NCBI GenBank assembly: GCA_017534885.1
Contig: JAFXVR010000018.1
Coordinates: 1-64,000, forward strand
From: Clostridia bacterium
GTDB taxonomy: Bacteria > Bacillota > Clostridia > Christensenellales > Aristaeellaceae
Direction: 5' to 3'
DNA length: 64,000 nucleotides
Position numbers and translations under genes: made by a program. A model generated the notes under the pieces. The model had not been told where the DNA came from and did not search any database. It was given only the letters and a program-made list of their open reading frames with translations. Shown here one piece after another: positions 41,971 through 49,394 of the stretch; position 1 is the stretch's first letter; each line of letters begins with the position of its first letter.

Positions 41971-43813
41971 TGGCGCACACCCCCTTCAGGCGGTTCAGGC
42001 CGCAGGCGTTGCAGCCCTTGCGGCAGTCGCGGGTGGTCTCCTCCCGGAGGGACTTCTCGTATTCCCGCCTCAGGAAGCTCCGGGTGATCCCGCTGTCGAT
42101 GTGTTCCCAGGGCATGACCTCGTCCTCCCCGCGGCGGCGGCAGGCGTACCACAGGGGGTCGAGGCCGCAGTCCGCAAAGGCCTGCAGCCACTTTTCAAAG
42201 GAGAAGATGTCGCTCCAGCCGTCCAGCATGCAGCCCAGCTCGTGGGCCCGCATCAGCACTTTGCCAAAGCGCCGGTCGGCCCGGGAGACGCAGGCCTCCA
42301 GGAAGCTCAGCTCGGGGGTGTGGTAGTTGAAGACCACGCCCTTGACGTTTTTCAGCCTGTCCCGGAGATAGCGCTGCTTGCGCTTGAGCTCCTCCTGGGT
42401 GTCCTGGGGCTCCCACTGGAAGGGGGTCACCGGCTTGGGCACAAAGCTGGAGGCGCTGACGGTGATCCGCAGCCCCTTGGCCCGCTGGCCCTTGGGCACC
42501 TCAAAGTAGGCCCTCGAGACCTTCTGCGCCAGGTCGACAATGCCGTCCAGATCGGCGTCGGTCTCGGTGGGCAGGCCGATCATGAAGTAGAGCTTCACCC
42601 CGCTCCATCCGCCGGAGAAGGCGTCCCGCACCTTTTCCATCAGGTCGCCCTCGGTCACGCCCTTGTTGATGACGTCCCGCAGGCGCTGGGTGCCGGCCTC
42701 CGGGGCGAAGGTCAGGCTGGTCTTGCGCTCCTGCTGGGTCTCCTCGAGGGATTCCTTCAGCACGCTGTCCAGCCGCAGGGAGGGCAGGGACACCGAGACG
42801 TGCCGGCCTTTGAACTGCTTCAGCAGGGCGCGGATCAGGTCGGGCAGGCAGGAGTAATCGCCGCTGGAGAGGCTGGACAGGCTCATCTCCTCGTAGCCCG
42901 TGGCGTCCTCCAGCTTCTGGGCGATCTCCAGCAGCCGCGGCAGGGAGCGCTCCCGCACCGGTCGGTAGAGCATGCCCGCCTGGCAGAAGCGGCAGCCCCG
43001 GGTGCAGCCCCGCATGATTTCCAGCATGATCCGGTCGAAGACCACCTCGGTGTAGGGCACGGGCATGGTCAGCGGATAATAGGCGCTGTCCAGGTCGGTG
43101 ACGATGCACCGCAGCACGCGCTCAGGCGCGGCGGGGTCGTTGGGGGTGACGGCGGCGACGGTGCCGTCTTCGTGATAGGTGACATCGTAGAGGGCGGGCA
43201 CGTACACCCCGCCGATGCGCGCCAGATGCCGCAGGCATTCGATGCGCGGCTCCCCTGAGGCCTTCCAGTCCGCGATGGTCCGGGTGACTTCCAGGGTGAC
43301 CTCCTCGCCGTCGCCGATCATGAAGGCGTCGATGAAGTCCGCCAGGGGCTCCGGGTTGAAGGCGCAGGGCCCGCCCGCCACCACGATGGGCTCGTCCCGC
43401 TCCCGCTCCGCGCTGAGCAGGTGCACCCGCCCGAGCTTCAGCATCATCAGGATGTTGGTGTAGCTCATCTCGTACTGCAGGGTGAAGCCGATCATGTCGA
43501 AGTCCCGCATGGGCCGCCGGCTCTCGATGGAGAACAGGGGGATGTCCTCCTCCTCCATCAGGGCCATCATGTCCGTCCAGGGCATGAAAAAACGCTCGCA
43601 CAGGCTGTCCGCCTCCTCGTTCACCAGCCCGTAGAGGATCTTCAGCCCCAGGTGGGACATGCCGATCTCGTAGGTGTCCGGAAAACAGAAGCCGTAGTGC
43701 AGCCGCACGCTGTCCCAGTCCTTGTGCACGGCGTTCATCTCGCCGCCGGTATAGCGCGGGGCCTTCTGCACCTGCTCCAGCATCCGCTCAATCCGCGCAT
43801 TCATGTCGTCCAT
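41948..43813 (-). CDS. TIGR03960 B12-binding radical SAM protein
   Basis: This is a 621-residue enzyme. An N-terminal B12-binding-like domain (about 1-200) is followed by the radical SAM domain with CxxxCxxC in MRGCTRGCRFCQAG (about 250-263), and a C-terminal 200-residue part. The start at 43813 is preferred to 43819 because GGGAGGAGG lies 6 nt before it. This family co-occurs with DUF2344 and RNase G, and its substrate is unknown. It is the first gene of the minus-strand trio. Confidence 0.9.
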   Translation of the reverse strand: MDDMNARIERMLEQVQKAPRYTGGEMNAVHKDWDSVRLHYGFCFPDTYEIGMSHLGLKILYGLVNEEADSLCERFFMPWTDMMALMEEEDIPLFSIESRRPMRDFDMIGFTLQYEMSYTNILMMLKLGRVHLLSAERERDEPIVVAGGPCAFNPEPLADFIDAFMIGDGEEVTLEVTRTIADWKASGEPRIECLRHLARIGGVYVPALYDVTYHEDGTVAAVTPNDPAAPERVLRCIVTDLDSAYYPLTMPVPYTEVVFDRIMLEIMRGCTRGCRFCQAGMLYRPVRERSLPRLLEIAQKLEDATGYEEMSLSSLSSGDYSCLPDLIRALLKQFKGRHVSVSLPSLRLDSVLKESLEETQQERKTSLTFAPEAGTQRLRDVINKGVTEGDLMEKVRDAFSGGWSGVKLYFMIGLPTETDADLDGIVDLAQKVSRAYFEVPKGQRAKGLRITVSASSFVPKPVTPFQWEPQDTQEELKRKQRYLRDRLKNVKGVVFNYHTPELSFLEACVSRADRRFGKVLMRAHELGCMLDGWSDIFSFEKWLQAFADCGLDPLWYACRRRGEDEVMPWEHIDSGITRSFLRREYEKSLREETTRDCRKGCNACGLNRLKGVCAIADALRV

Positions 43814-43866
43814 GAGCATCCTCCTCCCGATGGGAGTATTGTAGCATTTTTCGGGCGGGGGGTCAA

Positions 43867-43948
43867 TGAAGCTTTTAGCGGTCAGCTTTTAGCTGTTAGC
43901 GGGGTTGCGTGGCTGAGGGAGGAGTGAGGAGTGAGGAGTTAGGAGTTT
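43867..43948. repeat. F4 simple-repeat tracts
   Basis: AGCTTTTAGCGGTCAGCTTT-like units and then GGAGTGAGGAGTGAGGAG lie behind the radical SAM start, in a 389-bp divergent gap that also holds MITE copy 7. Confidence 0.65.
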
Positions 43949-44041
43949 CTGGGTGTCTTTACCCTTTCTTTTTCATTCGTGTACTGGACGCGGGGAAGCA
44001 GGATACCCCCTCTTGATTTCATCTTCGCTTTGTGGAATAAT

Positions 44042-44161
44042 GGTAAGGGTGACAAAAGGGCGCTTTCAACCTTGGAGCCACGACTGGTTGTGGTGATTTC
44101 CGCTGTCTTCCACAACCAGTCGTGGCTCAGTTCATGAAAGCGGCCTTTTGACATCCGAATC
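44042..44161 (-). mobile_element. 120-bp palindromic MITE, copy 7
   Basis: This copy runs GGTAAGGG...CCGAATC, flanked by the perfect 6-bp repeat AATAAT (44036-44041 and 44162-44167). It ends 41 nt before the AlkZ-like start. Confidence 0.92.
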
Positions 44162-44202
44162 AATAATCAAACCAGCATCAGAGAAAGGACAGCTGACCCG
44201 AT

Positions 44203-45423
44203 ATGACGCTGACGCTCACACGCGCACAGGCGCGGCAGTTCATCCTCAGCAGGCAGGGGCTGCTGGGCAGGCACCGCTTTGCCGGGCGGGACGGGGCTGT
44301 GCGGTTTGTCCGGCAGGCGGGGTGCATCCAGTATGATCCGGTGGACGTCTGCGGCCGGAACGCCGAGCTGACCCTGCAGTCCCGGGTGAAGGGCTTCACC
44401 AGGGAGATGCTCCATGAGCTGCTGTACCGGGACCGGCTGCTGGTGGACTACTGCGACAAGGAGCTGTCCATCTGGGCGAGGGAGGACTGGCCGTACTTCG
44501 CCGGGTACCGGGAGCGGAGCCGGGCGCACGGGGCGGGCTTCCCGGGTCTGCCGGAGCTGGAGGAGCAGGCCCTGGCCTACATCCGCGCCCACGGGCCGGT
44601 CAGCAGCGATACCCTGCCCATCGGGGGCAGCGTGCTCTGGCACTCGTCCATCCACTGGAGCGGCGACTGGCACAAAAAGTCCCCGGCGGCGCGGTCGGTG
44701 CTGGAGCAGCTCTACACGGACGGGACCCTGCTGATTCACCACAAGAGCGGCTCGCGCAAGTTTTACGACCTGGCGGAGAAGTACTTTGACGAGGCGCTGC
44801 TGAAGGCCCCCAACCCCTGTCCCGATCCCGCCGCCTTCACCGCCTGGCGCGTCCGGCGCAGGATCGGCGCGGTGGGGCTGCTCTGGAACCGGCGCTCCGA
44901 CGCCTGGCTGGGCATCGAGATGGACGCGCCGCAGCGGGAGCGGGCCTTTGAGACCCTGACCGCCGCCGGGCGCATCCTGCCCGTGCAGGTGGAAGGCGTC
45001 CGCTTTCCCCTGTACCTGCCCGCGGAGGATCAGCCCCTGCTGGAGGCCGTCCTCGCGGATCAGATCGACCTGAAGCCCCGGCTGGAATTCCTCGCGCCCC
45101 TGGATCCCATGCTCTGGGACCGCCGCCTGGTGGAAGCGCTCTGGGACTACCAGTATTCCTGGGAGATCTACACCCCGGCGGCAAAGCGCAAATTCGGCTA
45201 TTATGTGCTGCCCATGGTGTACGGGCAGAACCTGATTGGCCGGATCGAGGCCGCCGCGGACCGGAAGGCCGGCCGGCTCACCGTGAAGCATCTCTGGTTT
45301 GAGAAAGGCGTCCGCCGGACGAAAGCGCTGGACGCAGCCGTCGCCCGGGCGGTGAATCGGCTGGCCGCGCTGAACGGCTGCGGAGAGATTGAAAACCTGT
45401 GCAGGGAGGACTTCCGCTCATGA
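44203..45423 (+). CDS. AlkZ/YcaQ-like winged-helix DNA glycosylase
   Basis: This 406-residue protein fits the HTH_42 family. It begins LTRAQARQFILSRQGLLG and has IQYDPVDVCGRNAELTLQSR (about 47-66), including the Q-x-D catalytic-type motif of YcaQ-like enzymes. YcaQ-like enzymes excise interstrand crosslinks; AlkZ-like ones act on azinomycin adducts. Substrate choice cannot be told. The start has AAAGGAC upstream. It overlaps the next (secreted LRR) gene by 4 nt (ATGA), an odd coupling between an intracellular repair enzyme and an exported protein. Confidence 0.8.
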   Translation: MTLTLTRAQARQFILSRQGLLGRHRFAGRDGAVRFVRQAGCIQYDPVDVCGRNAELTLQSRVKGFTREMLHELLYRDRLLVDYCDKELSIWAREDWPYFAGYRERSRAHGAGFPGLPELEEQALAYIRAHGPVSSDTLPIGGSVLWHSSIHWSGDWHKKSPAARSVLEQLYTDGTLLIHHKSGSRKFYDLAEKYFDEALLKAPNPCPDPAAFTAWRVRRRIGAVGLLWNRRSDAWLGIEMDAPQRERAFETLTAAGRILPVQVEGVRFPLYLPAEDQPLLEAVLADQIDLKPRLEFLAPLDPMLWDRRLVEALWDYQYSWEIYTPAAKRKFGYYVLPMVYGQNLIGRIEAAADRKAGRLTVKHLWFEKGVRRTKALDAAVARAVNRLAALNGCGEIENLCREDFRS

Positions 45424-46922
45424 AACGTCTGCTGATCGCTGCGCTTCTTCTGCTGATGATGTTCCCGCTGAGCGCCGCCGGGGAAGCGGCTTTTTCGCAG
45501 ACCGGCGAGGTCGTCAGCGCCGCCGGGGAGCATTTCTGCTATACCGCCGCCGGGGATCACGCGGTGCTGACCCGGTACTGGCTGGAGGAAGATCGCCCTC
45601 AGCCGCCGGTGGTCACGGTGCCCGCCGAGGTGAACGGGCTTCCGCTGACGGTCATCGGCTGGGGCGCGTTTGACGCCCGGGATCTGCTGAATACAGGCCG
45701 CGGCTATCGTGACTGGGAGGTGGAGCGCATCGTCCTCCCGGAGGGGGTCACCGCGCTGGAGAACGGCGCCTTCCTCTGCGCGAACAATGTCGGGCAGATC
45801 GAACTCCCGTCCTCGCTCTCCGTCATTTCGGCTGAAGGCATGACCTTCGACGCCGACACCGCGGACATCGTCTTCCCCCGCGGCAATCCCTTCTACCGGT
45901 CGGAGGACGGCTTCCTGACGGACACCCGCGCGTCCGTCCTCCTGTACTGCGGCAAGTCCTCGGCGGGCAAGCCCCTGCCGGAGGTCTCCCGGATCGGGAA
46001 AAACGCGCTGGAGAACTGCATCAGCGGCAAAACGGAACTGATCTTTCCCGCCTCGGTCACCCGGATCGGTTCCTTCAGCGTCTCCGGTGATTCCGTCTTC
46101 CGGCTGAAGCGCGTCACCATCCCGTCCGGCACGGAGGAGATCGACGATTTCGCCTTCTATGACAGCGCTTTGGCCACGGCTGAACTGGCTGAGGGGCTGA
46201 TCCGGATCGGCGCCTTCGCCTTTTCGGGGAGCGATCTGGAGCGCGTTTCGCTTCCCTCCACCGTGACCTGGGTGGGCTATCAGGCCTTTGACGAACAGGT
46301 TGAGGTGACCGGCGCGAGCCCCTCCTGCCACTGGGAGACCCAGGCGGAGTACGAGGCCAGGTACGGGATTGAAACCCACGCCGGCGCCGAAGTGGTCTGG
46401 CGCTCGGCCAAGCCGCTGCGCGTACTGGAGTATGTGCGGGATCAGGGCAGCGAGTACCTGCGCGTGATCCAGCTGGACGCTCAGGGCAAAGTCTTCACCA
46501 CCCGCGCCCTGCCGCCCTTCACCGCCTTTGACACCTATCACGACGGCGGCGTGAGCATCTTGGTGGACGTGACGGCGGAGGAGCTCCCCGAGGGCGCGGG
46601 CTGGGACGAGGCCCTCGAGGCGGATTCCTGTGCCCTGGACTTCTCCTTCGAAGACGGGGAATGGCGGCTCACCAGCGCCAGCAACCGCGAAGGCTGGGTG
46701 ATGGACGCCCGGGACGGCGTCTGGCGCTTCGACGATTATATGTGGTATGACGAAGGCTGGGAATGGGAGACCGCCGTCGGGGAGGACCGCCTGACCGAAA
46801 TGGACTTCCTGAGCCTGGTCCAAATGGCCGAAGCCTACAACGAGGCCCGGCCCGACCGCCCCTCCCTGCACTGGGACGAGTGGGAGGATGAATGGGACGA
46901 AGAGGATGAATGGGGGGAGTGA
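45420..46922 (+). CDS. Secreted LRR_5-containing protein
   Basis: This is a 500-residue exported protein. The start at 45420 (GGGAGGAC upstream) gives the signal peptide MKRLLIAALLLLMMFPLSAA. LRR_5 units cover about 80-290 (VTALENGAFLCANN, VTRIGSFSVSG, EIDDFAFYDSALATAEL). The C-terminal 180 residues are beta-rich and end in an acidic tail (WDEEDEWGE), as in the 2870 protein. It starts inside the AlkZ-like gene stop. No anchor is seen. The role is unknown, probably surface binding. Confidence 0.75.
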   Translation: MKRLLIAALLLLMMFPLSAAGEAAFSQTGEVVSAAGEHFCYTAAGDHAVLTRYWLEEDRPQPPVVTVPAEVNGLPLTVIGWGAFDARDLLNTGRGYRDWEVERIVLPEGVTALENGAFLCANNVGQIELPSSLSVISAEGMTFDADTADIVFPRGNPFYRSEDGFLTDTRASVLLYCGKSSAGKPLPEVSRIGKNALENCISGKTELIFPASVTRIGSFSVSGDSVFRLKRVTIPSGTEEIDDFAFYDSALATAELAEGLIRIGAFAFSGSDLERVSLPSTVTWVGYQAFDEQVEVTGASPSCHWETQAEYEARYGIETHAGAEVVWRSAKPLRVLEYVRDQGSEYLRVIQLDAQGKVFTTRALPPFTAFDTYHDGGVSILVDVTAEELPEGAGWDEALEADSCALDFSFEDGEWRLTSASNREGWVMDARDGVWRFDDYMWYDEGWEWETAVGEDRLTEMDFLSLVQMAEAYNEARPDRPSLHWDEWEDEWDEEDEWGE

Positions 46923-46982
46923 AGGAGGGAGACCTGCCTCGCTGAAGTTATGCTTGCCATTCATGCGCAAGCACCGAATACT

Positions 46983-47102
46983 GGTAAGGGTGACAAAAGG
47001 GCGCTTTCAACCTTGGAGCCACGACTGGTTGTGGTGATTTCCGCTGTCTTCCACAACCAGTCGTGGCTCAGTTCATGAAAGCGGCCTTTTGACATCCGAA
47101 TC
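46983..47102 (-). mobile_element. 120-bp palindromic MITE, copy 8
   Basis: This copy runs GGTAAGGG...CCGAATC. The flanks are AATACT (46977-46982) and AATATT (47103-47108), five of six identical. It ends 20 nt before the -35 box of the Opp operon promoter, so it may have altered regulation of that operon. Confidence 0.88.
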
Positions 47103-47121
47103 AATATTTTTCCCTCAAATC

Positions 47122-47150
47122 TTGCATTTTCCCCGGATGCATGATACACT
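47122..47150 (+). promoter_or_regulatory. Putative promoter of the Opp operon
   Basis: TTGCAT (47122-47127) and TACACT (47145-47150) have 17-nt spacing, about 70 nt before the binding-protein start. The -10 box is weak (four of six). Confidence 0.55.
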
Positions 47151-47222
47151 ACCTGTTGACCAATTGGAAAGGTCCTTTTCGGCAACACCGGGAAGGATAC
47201 AAAAACATGGAGGGATGACATC

Positions 47223-49292
47223 ATGAGCAAAATGACCAGGCTCCTGTCCCTGCTGCTGGCTGTCGCTATGCTGCTGGGCGCTGTGAGCGCTTTCGCCGAC
47301 GAAGTCGTGTACGAGCGCTCTGACGACGAGGAGATCTACGAGCTGGTGCTGGGCGACTTCGGCGCTTATATGGAAGCGGCCGAGGCTGCCGAGACCATCG
47401 ACGAGCGGTTTGCCCTGGAGGCCAAGGCTGAGGCCTACCTGCTGGACAGCGCTGTCATGATCCCCAACACCACCCAGGGCGGCGCCTACACCATCACCCG
47501 CATCGCCTATCGTACCATCCCCTACGTGAACTGGGGCAACGATGACGACCGCTGGGGCACCATGGTGGTGGCCAAAGAGCTGATCGCCAAGGAAGACCGC
47601 GAGGACATGAAGGCCGTGTGGCAGAAGGCCGTGCTGGGCGAAGCCGAGTACGACGCCAAGGCTCTGCTGCAGGAGAAGGGCTACACCCTGTCCAACGAGT
47701 ACAAGACCACCTTCTCCACCGCTCCGGTCACCCTGGACTGGCTGAACACCTCTTCCCAGTCTGATACCGAGATCACCGTGCAGACCGTGGACGGCCTGGT
47801 GCAGTACAACAACTTTGGCCAGATGGAGCCCAAGCTGGCCACCTCCTGGGACATCTCCGAGGACGGCCTGACCTACACCTTCCACCTCCGCGAGGACGCG
47901 AAGTGGTACACCTCCGAGGGCGCTGAGTACGCTCCCGTGACCGCCAACGACTTTGTGGCGGGCTTCCATCACATGCTGGACGCCCAGGCCGGCCTGGAAT
48001 GGCTGATCGACGGCGTCATCAAGGGCGGCAATGAGTACTATGCTCAGGGCGGCGCCTGGGAAGACGTGGGCTATGTGGCGGCTGATGACTACACCCTGGT
48101 CATCACCCTCGAGCATCCCACCTCCTACTTCCTGACCATGCTGACCTACTCCTGCTTCCTGCCCATCTGCGAAGACTGGTATCTGAGCCACGGCGGCGTG
48201 TTCGGCGTGGAAGAGTATGCCGCCGCCTCCGCGGACACCGCTACCTACACCTACGGCATGAACACCGACGTGTCCTCCCAGGTCTACTGCGGCCCCTTCC
48301 TGCTGCAGAAGCTGGTGACCGACTCCGAGATTGTGTGCGTCAAGAACCCCAACTACTATGACGCCGACAAGATCAACCTGGACACCATCACCTGGATCTT
48401 CGACGCCGGTGAGAACCCCACCCAGACCTACAACGACATGGTGGCCGGCGTGTATTACAACATGGCGCTGACCGAGGCTTCCGGCACCCTGGCCCTGGCC
48501 AAGGATGACGGCAACTACGACAAGTACGCCTTCGTGTCCGACACCACCTCCACCTCCTACTTCGGCGGCCTGAACGTGAACCGCGGCACCTTCGCTCTGG
48601 CCAGCGGCGCTGTGGCCTCCCCCAAGACCGAGCAGCAGAAGATCGACACCCAGACCGCGCTGCTGAACAAGAACTTCCGCAAGGCCATGCAGCACGCCTT
48701 TGACAAGGGCACCGTCAACGCCACCTCCCGCGGCGAAGACCTGAAGTACACCAACCTGCGCAACATGTACACCCACCCCGAGTTCGTGCAGCTCGAGAAC
48801 GACTTCACCGACGCTGACGGCCACGAGTTCAAGGCCGGCACCATGTACGGCGAGATGGTTCAGTACTACCTCGACCAGATGGGCGCCAAGATCAATGTCG
48901 CGGACGCCGTGGACGGCTGGTACAATCCCGAGGCCGCTGTGGAATACCTGGCCGCCGCCAAGGAAGAGCTGGGCGACTCCGTGTCCTGGCCCATCTATAT
49001 CGACGTGGTGTACCTGGGCTCCGCCAAGGCCAACACCGCGCAGGCTCAGGCCTACAAGCAGGTCATCGAGGGCACTCTGGGCGCCGAGAACGTGACCGTC
49101 AACCTCCTCGAAGCGACCACCGCTGAGGACTTCTATGCCTGCGGCTACCGCGCTACCAGCGGCGAAGCCGGCAACTTCGACATGTTCTACGGCTCCGGCT
49201 GGGGCCCCGACTACGGCGATCCCAACACCTACCTGAACACCTTCCTGGGTGGCGGCGCCGGCTACATGTGCAAGGTCATCGGCCTGTTCTGA
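47223..49292 (+). CDS. Peptide-type ABC transporter binding protein, possibly permuted
   Basis: This 689-residue family-5 (OppA/DppA-like) binding protein has a signal peptide cut near SAFADE and no lipobox. The usual N-terminal start of the family (TLDWLNTSSQSDTEITVQTV, then LATSWDISEDGLTYTFHLRE and AKW) appears only from about residue 165. The first 140 mature residues (ERFALEAKAEAYLLDSAVMI near 60-79) look like the usual C-terminal part of the family. The protein ends soon after DPNTYLNTFL. This looks like a circular permutation. It leads a complete opp operon. The substrate is unknown; GGAGGGATG precedes the ATG. Confidence 0.75.
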   Translation: MSKMTRLLSLLLAVAMLLGAVSAFADEVVYERSDDEEIYELVLGDFGAYMEAAEAAETIDERFALEAKAEAYLLDSAVMIPNTTQGGAYTITRIAYRTIPYVNWGNDDDRWGTMVVAKELIAKEDREDMKAVWQKAVLGEAEYDAKALLQEKGYTLSNEYKTTFSTAPVTLDWLNTSSQSDTEITVQTVDGLVQYNNFGQMEPKLATSWDISEDGLTYTFHLREDAKWYTSEGAEYAPVTANDFVAGFHHMLDAQAGLEWLIDGVIKGGNEYYAQGGAWEDVGYVAADDYTLVITLEHPTSYFLTMLTYSCFLPICEDWYLSHGGVFGVEEYAAASADTATYTYGMNTDVSSQVYCGPFLLQKLVTDSEIVCVKNPNYYDADKINLDTITWIFDAGENPTQTYNDMVAGVYYNMALTEASGTLALAKDDGNYDKYAFVSDTTSTSYFGGLNVNRGTFALASGAVASPKTEQQKIDTQTALLNKNFRKAMQHAFDKGTVNATSRGEDLKYTNLRNMYTHPEFVQLENDFTDADGHEFKAGTMYGEMVQYYLDQMGAKINVADAVDGWYNPEAAVEYLAAAKEELGDSVSWPIYIDVVYLGSAKANTAQAQAYKQVIEGTLGAENVTVNLLEATTAEDFYACGYRATSGEAGNFDMFYGSGWGPDYGDPNTYLNTFLGGGAGYMCKVIGLF

Positions 49293-49335
49293 TGAACAAA
49301 CCCGTGAGTCTTGCGCGATTTGTGTAAGTCTCTCC

Positions 49336-49367
49336 GGCGGGGAAGCGGCTTCGGCCGTTTCCCCGCC
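49336..49367 (+). promoter_or_regulatory. Intercistronic hairpin after Opp binding-protein gene
   Basis: A near-perfect 32-bp palindrome (GGCGGGGAAGCGGC against GCCGTTTCCCCGCC, one mismatch) with a TTCG-type loop lies between the binding-protein and OppB genes. It is the third such hairpin at this operon position. Confidence 0.7.
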
Positions 49368-49394
49368 TATTCGCTAAAAAAGTTGGTGTATGCA

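Noticed and set aside
11919..47102. The 120-bp repeats as CRISPR, attC sites or terminators
   Set aside because: The copies are thousands of bases apart without spacers, no integrase is near, and no T-run follows the hairpins.
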